NCBI RefSeq assembly: GCF_029502005.1
Contig: NZ_JAMQOT010000002.1
Coordinates: 1-64,000, forward strand
DNA from: Natrinema salsiterrestre
GTDB lineage: Archaea > Halobacteriota > Halobacteria > Halobacteriales > Natrialbaceae
Direction: 5' to 3'
DNA: 64,000 nt
Shown: positions 58,963 to 64,000 of the stretch, piece by piece
Numbering within the stretch: the first letter of the stretch is position 1
Layout of the letters: each line of letters opens with the position of its first letter
Program-made: the position numbers and the translations under genes
The notes under the pieces: model-generated
Told to the model about the DNA's origin: nothing
The model's database searches: none
What the model saw: the letters and a program-made list of their open reading frames with translations, nothing else

Positions 58963-60249
58963 CTACTCGGGAATATCCGCGAGATCGATCGCCGCGAACG
59001 GGACGAGCATCTCCTCGGGGTGGAGTCCGCCGTGCATTCCGATTAGTTCGAGCTTCGCGGAATCGCTCCCGTACCAGACCCCCTGGTCGCGGTGACAGAC
59101 GACGAGATCGCCGAGCCGGCGGCGGAAGGTGTCGCTCTCCTCGCGGTCCCCGAAGAGATCACGTTCCCTGGCCTCCCGGGCGGTGAAGACGCGGGCCTCG
59201 AGATCGTCGATCAGTTCGGCTCGCACCGCATCGCGGACATCTGCACCGTCCTGCAGGTGGAGGTGGACGTTGCGCGGACTGCCGGCGTACCGGACCGGGT
59301 CACCGTTCGCGTGGCGCTGCAGGTTCTCCATCACGGGGGCCGACGACTCGAGGTCGACGGTTCGGTCGGTGTCGACGTGGCCGTGATCCGCGGTCACGAG
59401 GACGAGCGTCTCACCGGGACCGGCCGTCCCCCCATCGTCCGTCGGAAGTCCCGAAAGCGCCCGCTGAACCGTCTCGAGCGTCTCGTCGACGGTCGCGTGA
59501 TACCGGTCGCTGTCGGTCCCGGCGGCGTGGGCGGCGGCGTCCACGTGCGGGAGATACGCGTACAGGTAGGACGGATCGTCGGCGGCGGCGACGGCTTCTC
59601 GGAGCGCGCCCCGAAAGCCCTCGAGCTCGTATCCCGGTGACTCCGTCTCATCCCCGCCGTAGGAGTGGACGGCCGCGCCGTCGTAGGTCTCCGGGAAGGG
59701 AACGACGTGGCGGCAGTCGATCCCCGCCGCGGTGAGCGCCGGATAGATCGGGTCGCCCTCGAAGACGTCCTGCAGGTCGCGATCGACCGACTCGTCGCCG
59801 GCTTTGATTTCGCCGGTGAACGCCTCGTAGGAGGCGTCGTCGACCGGATCGTAGACGTCCCAGCCCAGGACGCCGTGAGACGCGGGTAGTCGGCCGGTGT
59901 GGAAGGTCGTGAGCGCCGCCGCCGTCTCCGAGGGGTAGGTCGCCGTCAGCGGCGAGACGCGTCCGTCGACCTCGAGACGGTCGAGCAACGGATGATCGTG
60001 GCGCTGCCAGCCGGCGAGTCCGAAACCGTCGATCAACACGACGATGACCCGGTCGTATTCGTCCTCGATGCCATCGAGGACGTCGTCCGGAAGGGGCCGA
60101 CCGACGGCCGGCGGTGACGGTCCGTCGACGTCGAGAACGGAGACGGCCGTATCGGGAACGCTGGCGAAACAGTAGCCGCCGTAATCCGGGAAGACGTAGC
60201 CGTCTTCGGACAGTCGGCTTCGGAGGCGCGACTCGAGGTCGGAACGCAT
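58963..60249 (-). CDS. Alkaline-phosphatase-superfamily phosphodiesterase (nucleotide pyrophosphatase-like)
   Basis: A 428-residue cytosolic protein from the ATG at 60249; the open frame runs further upstream into the MFS gene but without coding character. Metal ligands are apparent in VIVVLIDGFGLAGW (Asp74), the nucleophile region YPSETAAALTTFHTG (Thr/Ser), LPHVDAAAHAAG and VTADHGHVDT. These are the type I phosphodiesterase / nucleotide pyrophosphatase signatures. Probably cleaves a phosphodiester or sugar-phosphate; the substrate is unknown. The MFS gene ends 51 bases upstream on the same strand. Confidence 0.85.
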   Translation of the reverse strand: MRSDLESRLRSRLSEDGYVFPDYGGYCFASVPDTAVSVLDVDGPSPPAVGRPLPDDVLDGIEDEYDRVIVVLIDGFGLAGWQRHDHPLLDRLEVDGRVSPLTATYPSETAAALTTFHTGRLPASHGVLGWDVYDPVDDASYEAFTGEIKAGDESVDRDLQDVFEGDPIYPALTAAGIDCRHVVPFPETYDGAAVHSYGGDETESPGYELEGFRGALREAVAAADDPSYLYAYLPHVDAAAHAAGTDSDRYHATVDETLETVQRALSGLPTDDGGTAGPGETLVLVTADHGHVDTDRTVDLESSAPVMENLQRHANGDPVRYAGSPRNVHLHLQDGADVRDAVRAELIDDLEARVFTAREARERDLFGDREESDTFRRRLGDLVVCHRDQGVWYGSDSAKLELIGMHGGLHPEEMLVPFAAIDLADIPE

Positions 60250-60299
60250 ATCTCGGCCCACGGACGCGGTGGAAAAGTATCTCGGGGGCGGTCGATGCG

Positions 60300-61520
60300 T
60301 TACGAACCGGCGGTGCCGACGACCGTCGCCCACAGCGACACGACGGTGACGACGAAGGTCAGCAGAATGGCTACGGTGTAGCCTCCCGTGTACGAGATGC
60401 TCGCAGTTCCGAGCAGCGGCATGATCAACGCGCTGGTCCCGATCGCGATATTGAAAACGCCGACGACAGCGGTGTCCCTCTCGGGGTCGTACACGTTCAT
60501 GAGCAGTGGGACGTACAGCGTCGCACACCCGCCCAGACCGATGCCGATCAGGAAGATCGAGACCGCGAGCACCGACACCTGGGGCGCGAACAGCAGGCCG
60601 ATTCCGGCGGCCGAACACGTGAGTGACGCGAGAAACGCCCGTCTCGAGCCGACGATATCCGTGGCGTAGCCGCTTCCGACCCGCGAAATGATACTGACGC
60701 CGCCGATCAGTCCGAAGGCGGCGGACGCGTTCGCTTCGGTCAAGCCTCGGTGGGTGAACAGATCGATCGCGTACGCCGCGAGGAGCTGATACCAGGCGAA
60801 CGCGAGGCCGATACCGACGAACAGCAGCTGGAACGTTCGGGTTCCGGCCAGCTGGCCGACCCAGTCGATGACGGCTCTGGCCGACGCCGCCGACGTATCC
60901 GCCCATCGCGGTCGTCGACACGTGACGCCGGCGAGCGCGAACGCGAACGCGGTCACCGACATGACGACGAGAAAGCCTCGACGGACGCCGAACCGAGCGA
61001 TGACGGACTGCCAGATCGGTGGCAGCAAAAACAGTCCCAGTCCGTTGCCGACGAAAATGAGCCCGGTTGCAGCGCCGCGGCGCTCCTCGAACCAGCGCGG
61101 GACGATCGACGCGAGCAGGACGAACACCGTTCCGAGCGCGAGACCCAGAACCGCGAACACGAGCGTCAGTCCGAGATAGGACTCCGTCACGTACAGCGAC
61201 GGAGCGATCACTCCGGTGGCCCCCGCACACGCCAGAAGGACGGCTCGAGCGGGCAGGCGCGCGGCGAACACGCCGACCGCTCCGGACCCGATAAAGAAGG
61301 TAAACAGCATGACCGCGAAGACGGTCGACAGCGTCACTTGCGGAATCCCGAAGGCCTCGCTGAACGGGCGTCCGAAGACGCCGTACGAGAACGGCGTTCC
61401 GAAGGTGAACACCATCGCGATAGCGCCGACGAACGCAACGACCCAACTGCGGCGGCTGTCGGCCGTCTCTCCGTGACCAGTACTCACGTAACCGCGTCGA
61501 CCCCACGGCGTCGAAAACAT
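60300..61520 (-). CDS. MFS transporter, OFA/monocarboxylate-like
   Basis: About 406 residues with 12 transmembrane segments, starting at ATG 61520 or GTG 61487; the frame opens at 61598. The first helices read WVVAFVGAIAMVFTFGTPFS and YGVFGRPFSEAFGIPQVTLS, the OFA-type (oxalate/formate and monocarboxylate) beginning of MFS proteins. Central loop and second half are typical. Substrate is probably an organic anion. Same strand as the phosphodiesterase gene, with 51 bases between them. Confidence 0.88.
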   Translation of the reverse strand: MFSTPWGRRGYVSTGHGETADSRRSWVVAFVGAIAMVFTFGTPFSYGVFGRPFSEAFGIPQVTLSTVFAVMLFTFFIGSGAVGVFAARLPARAVLLACAGATGVIAPSLYVTESYLGLTLVFAVLGLALGTVFVLLASIVPRWFEERRGAATGLIFVGNGLGLFLLPPIWQSVIARFGVRRGFLVVMSVTAFAFALAGVTCRRPRWADTSAASARAVIDWVGQLAGTRTFQLLFVGIGLAFAWYQLLAAYAIDLFTHRGLTEANASAAFGLIGGVSIISRVGSGYATDIVGSRRAFLASLTCSAAGIGLLFAPQVSVLAVSIFLIGIGLGGCATLYVPLLMNVYDPERDTAVVGVFNIAIGTSALIMPLLGTASISYTGGYTVAILLTFVVTVVSLWATVVGTAGS

Positions 61521-61636
61521 TCTGATTCGCCACGGTCGGCCGTGGCGTCGGACGCTCGGTCGCACGGTGGTCGCTCGACCGAGTGAATATATCTCCATAA
61601 CTTACCGATAGCCATGACATAGAGTGTCTAAATATA

Positions 61637-61644
61637 TTTATATA
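61637..61644 (+). promoter_or_regulatory. TATA box of the DoxX gene
   Basis: TTTATATA in an AT-rich patch (61629-61650), 44 bases before the DoxX ATG at 61688; the MFS gene on the other strand probably uses the AATATATC box at about 61583. Confidence 0.5.
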
Positions 61645-61687
61645 CTATGTCGTCGTTCTAGGAAGTAGGAAGGTAGCTTCCCATATC

Positions 61688-62263
61688 ATGACTCCATCCA
61701 CGATCTCCCGAGACGCGCGCAACACGTTCGAAAGCACCATCGGCGGCTACACGGTCGGCGGCCGCGCCCACAGCCTCTCCGCCTGGTTCGTCCTCTCGCT
61801 CCGGCTCATGATGGGCTGGGCGTTCGCCTACTCCGGATTCACGAAGATCGCCGCGGCCGAACCGTTCAGCGCTGGCGGCTACCTCGGCAACGTCGCAGCG
61901 ACCAACGGAAACCCACTCGCCGACCTCTTCGGCTGGATGGCGACGACGCCGTGGTTCGTCGAGTTCGCGAACGTCGCCGTCCCGTGGGGCGAACTCCTGA
62001 TCGGCCTCGGGCTCCTCGCGGGCGCGCTGGTCCGCCTCGCGGCGTTCTTCGGCGCGCTCATGATGCTCATGTTCTACTTCGGGAACTGGGACATGGCCCA
62101 CGGGTTCATCAACGGCGACTTCGCGTACATGCTCGTGTTCCTCGCCGTCGCCGCCTTCGGTGCCGGCCGAATCCTCGGCCTCGACGCCTACATCGAGACC
62201 TACGACCTCGGCGGTCAGACGCTCCTCGAGCGCTACCCCCGCCTCGAGTACGTTCTCGGGTAG
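61688..62263 (+). CDS. doxX: DoxX-family membrane protein
   Basis: A 191-residue protein with four transmembrane helices. Motifs: LSLRLMMGWAFAYSGFTKIA, VPWGELLIGLGLLAGALVRL, FFGALMMLMFYFGNWDMAHG and NGDFAYMLVFLAVAAFGAGR. This is the DoxX/DoxD pattern (thiosulfate-quinone oxidoreductase small subunit and relatives). Length is a little greater than a minimal DoxX. A redox-linked membrane role is likely. It ends 376 bases before the thiolase stop, an interval filled by the tandem repeats. Confidence 0.9.
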   Translation: MTPSTISRDARNTFESTIGGYTVGGRAHSLSAWFVLSLRLMMGWAFAYSGFTKIAAAEPFSAGGYLGNVAATNGNPLADLFGWMATTPWFVEFANVAVPWGELLIGLGLLAGALVRLAAFFGALMMLMFYFGNWDMAHGFINGDFAYMLVFLAVAAFGAGRILGLDAYIETYDLGGQTLLERYPRLEYVLG

Positions 62264-62640
62264 ACGATCTTTTCTCACCTCCTGCCGTCGCTGTACTCGT
62301 TTTCACCCAGTGTTCGAGACTGACTTCCGTTCCCTCGCGAGCGAAATAGCCGTCACATCTCTCGCCGGGTCACCGAAAATAGCTGAATCGACCGTCTCAG
62401 GGCAGCTCGAACTCGATCGCCGCACCCTGACGCGACCACCTTTTGTCTCGGCCGCTTCGCTCACGTCGTTCGCGAGCGGCCTCGCAAAATCTGGACCAAA
62501 AGGGCTAGATTGACCGTCTCAGGGCAGCTCGAACTCGATCGCCGCACCCTGACGCGACCACCTTTTGTCTCGGCCGCTTCGCTCACGTCGTTCGCGAGCG
62601 GCCTCGCAAAATCTGGACCAAAAGGGTTAGATTGACCGTC
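62264..62640. other. Interval filled by the 122-bp tandem repeat
   Basis: The first 126 bases hold no recognised feature; the rest is the tandem repeat described at 62390. No gene is seen. Confidence 0.6.
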
Positions 62641-62674
62641 TCAGGGCAGCTCGAACTCGATCGCCGCACCCTGA
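62390..62674. repeat. Tandem 122-bp repeat carrying copies of the thiolase gene end
   Basis: Two complete copies (62390-62511, 62512-62633) and the first 41 bases of a third (62634-62674) that is the actual 3' end of the thiolase gene. They differ at one base (CTAG in the first, TTAG in the second). Each copy contains the last codons of the thiolase ([10 protein letters not shown] and stop on the minus strand) and a downstream region with a T-rich stretch and GGCCGCT...AGCGGCC hairpin. It arose by tandem duplication of the gene end with its terminator. Confidence 0.85.
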
Positions 62675-63783
62675 CCGAAGCCGACGCACTCCGTCGCGAT
62701 GCCGCGGTCGACGCCCTGACGATTCATCTCGTGGACCAGCGTCACCGGCAGTCGCGCGCCGGAACAGCCCAGCGGATGCCCGATCGCGATCGCGCCGCCG
62801 TTGACGTTGAGCTGATCGTCCGGAATGCCGAGTTCGCGCTGGGAGTACAGCGTCTGGCTGGCGAAGGCCTCGTTGATCTCGACGAGCCCGTAGTCGTCGA
62901 TCTCGCGACCAGCGCGCTCGAGTAAGCCTTCGGTCGCCGGGACCGGGCCGACGCCCATGATCGTCGGGTCGACGCCGGCGACGTAGCTGGTGCCGACCTC
63001 CGCGAGGACCTCGAGGTCGTTCTGGGAGGCGAAATCCCGACTCGTAAGCAGGACGCCGGCAGCGCCGTCGGCAATCTGCGAGGCGTTACCGGGCGTGACC
63101 GTGCCGTCCTCCTTGAACACGGTGGGAAGTTCCGCGAGTGATTCGGGAGTCGTGCCGGGACGCAGTCCCTCGTCCTCGTCGTGGACGCCGTCCTCGGTCT
63201 CGATCGGCACGATCTCGTCGTCGAACTTGCCTTCTTCGGTCGCCTCGACCGCGCGCTGCTGGCTCCGAGCGCCGTATTCGTCCTGCTCCTCCCGACTGAT
63301 GTCGAACTCCTCGGCGACCTTCTCGGCGGTCATCCCCATCTGGAGGTTCCGCATCCCGTACTCCTCGTCGAGCTTGGGGTACATGTCGCCGGCGTCACCG
63401 CCGCCCATCTTGACGCGGCTCATGCTCTCGACGCCGCCGGCGATGACCGCGTCGTGCCGGCCCGCGGCGATCGAGTCCGCGGCGCTGATGATCGCCTGCG
63501 CGGAGGAGGCACACTGGCGGTCGATCGTCGTCGCGGGCACCGACTCGCCCAGTTCCGAGAAGAGCGCGATCTGGCGCGCGATGTTCGTTCGCTGCTCCGA
63601 GCGCTGCTGTGCACAGCCCCACATCAGGTCGTCGACGTCGTCGCCCTCGACGCCCGTCTCGGCGAGCATCTCGTCGACCAGCGGAATCGAGAGATCCTCG
63701 CTGCGGATGTCCGCGAGGGCACCGTCTTCTCTCCCCTGTGCAGTTCTAACAGCGCTAACGATTACCGGCGTATTGTCTGCCAT
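62641..63783 (-). CDS. Acetyl-CoA C-acetyltransferase (thiolase)
   Basis: A 380-residue thiolase. Nucleophile Cys91 in [14 protein letters not shown]; catalytic His in the [12 protein letters not shown] motif (about 335-345); second active-site Cys in CVGFGQG (about 367-373). Length and motifs fit degradative and biosynthetic acetyl-CoA acetyltransferases. It joins two acetyl-CoA or cleaves acetoacetyl-CoA. No partner domain (scaffold or HMGS-type) is adjacent. Its last codons are duplicated twice downstream. Confidence 0.93.
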   Translation of the reverse strand: MADNTPVIVSAVRTAQGREDGALADIRSEDLSIPLVDEMLAETGVEGDDVDDLMWGCAQQRSEQRTNIARQIALFSELGESVPATTIDRQCASSAQAIISAADSIAAGRHDAVIAGGVESMSRVKMGGGDAGDMYPKLDEEYGMRNLQMGMTAEKVAEEFDISREEQDEYGARSQQRAVEATEEGKFDDEIVPIETEDGVHDEDEGLRPGTTPESLAELPTVFKEDGTVTPGNASQIADGAAGVLLTSRDFASQNDLEVLAEVGTSYVAGVDPTIMGVGPVPATEGLLERAGREIDDYGLVEINEAFASQTLYSQRELGIPDDQLNVNGGAIAIGHPLGCSGARLPVTLVHEMNRQGVDRGIATECVGFGQGAAIEFELP

Positions 63784-64000
63784 TGTATATCATAATTTTT
63801 CGAGGGCGTAAAAATCTACTTGCTCCGGAAGGTAACAGGGGAGATCGGCATCGATTGGAAACCGGCGGATACCAGCCACCGGGGCCGGCAGCTATCGGGG
63901 CCACTGAACGTCTCAGTACACCGAATCGAACGACGGCGTTGCGATCAGTGTGCGAATCGGTTCAGTGACTGCTCTATTCCCGCCGCTCGAGGTCCGCACC
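63784..64000. other. Right edge of the window, no complete gene
   Basis: About 215 bases upstream of the thiolase start. The first 25 bases are AT-rich (TATATCATAATTTTTCGAGG), a probable promoter region. No gene is identified in the rest. Confidence 0.4.

Noticed and set aside
60250-61620. Apparent fusion of the phosphodiesterase to an upstream extension on the minus strand
   Set aside because: The extra 457 codons are an Arg-rich shadow frame of the MFS transporter, which is the true gene there; the phosphodiesterase starts at 60249.

Overview
The window is haloarchaeal DNA, probably from the Natrialba/Natrinema side of the Halobacteria, although the genus cannot be fixed from the sequence alone. 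Evidence for this: very acidic proteins, TATA-type promoters close to start codons, Bat-type HTH_10 regulators, a HalOD1 protein, an archaeal UbiA-type lipid enzyme, Cdc48, RNase P component 4 and an archaeal SRP (7S) RNA.

The window splits at a tRNA-Arg(TCG) gene at about 36.8 kb. To its left (1-36.7 kb) is accessory DNA with mostly lower and uneven GC. It begins inside an insertion-sequence end that cuts a restriction/DISARM-like adenine methyltransferase. A DrmD-like SNF2 helicase and a TATA-binding-protein-like gene follow, each overlapping the gene before it. Next come unknown genes, a putative replication origin (four ORB-like repeats in two inverted pairs around an AT-rich core, 7.4-8.2 kb), and an AbrB/serine-recombinase/small-gene cassette with an operator-like dyad. 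From 11 to 20 kb is a regulator-dense stretch: receiver protein, two DUF7344-type winged helices, two Bat-like regulators, HalOD1, Lrp, a PAS histidine kinase and PadR. From 20.5 to 26.5 kb is a GC-rich block: a membrane-HTH pair, a Cys-rich four-helix copper/storage-type protein, and a GH15 / SPW-VKOR / SDR operon. A copper block (P1B ATPase with CPH motif and a His-rich neighbour), an ion channel, a SHOCT protein and metabolic genes follow. The block ends with an overlapping three-gene integrase operon pointing away from the tRNA, an arrangement that resembles the SNJ2-type integrase operons.

To the right of the tRNA the DNA is uniformly GC-rich and looks like core chromosome: a DUF7511-like small protein, UbiA prenyltransferase, a large Tat-exported glucodextranase-like GH15 enzyme, a RecA-like ATPase, a CoA-binding protein, cysteine synthase, Hsp20, Cdc48, a NadE-like protein with an altered PP-loop, SRP RNA, a lipoprotein, MscS, a YhbY-like CRM protein, RNase P component 4, two paralogous Tat-lipoprotein solute-binding proteins around a PAP2 enzyme (identical promoter element at identical spacing), an alkaline-phosphatase-superfamily enzyme, an MFS transporter, DoxX and a thiolase. 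The thiolase 3' end has been copied in a 122-bp tandem repeat.

The points most worth a second look are the SNF2 ATPase / TBP-like gene pair (reminiscent of the eukaryotic Mot1-TBP pair) in a defence-type operon, the ORB-like origin without a visible initiator gene, the integrase trio at the tRNA boundary, the twin solute-binding-protein promoters, and the altered NadE active-site loop.
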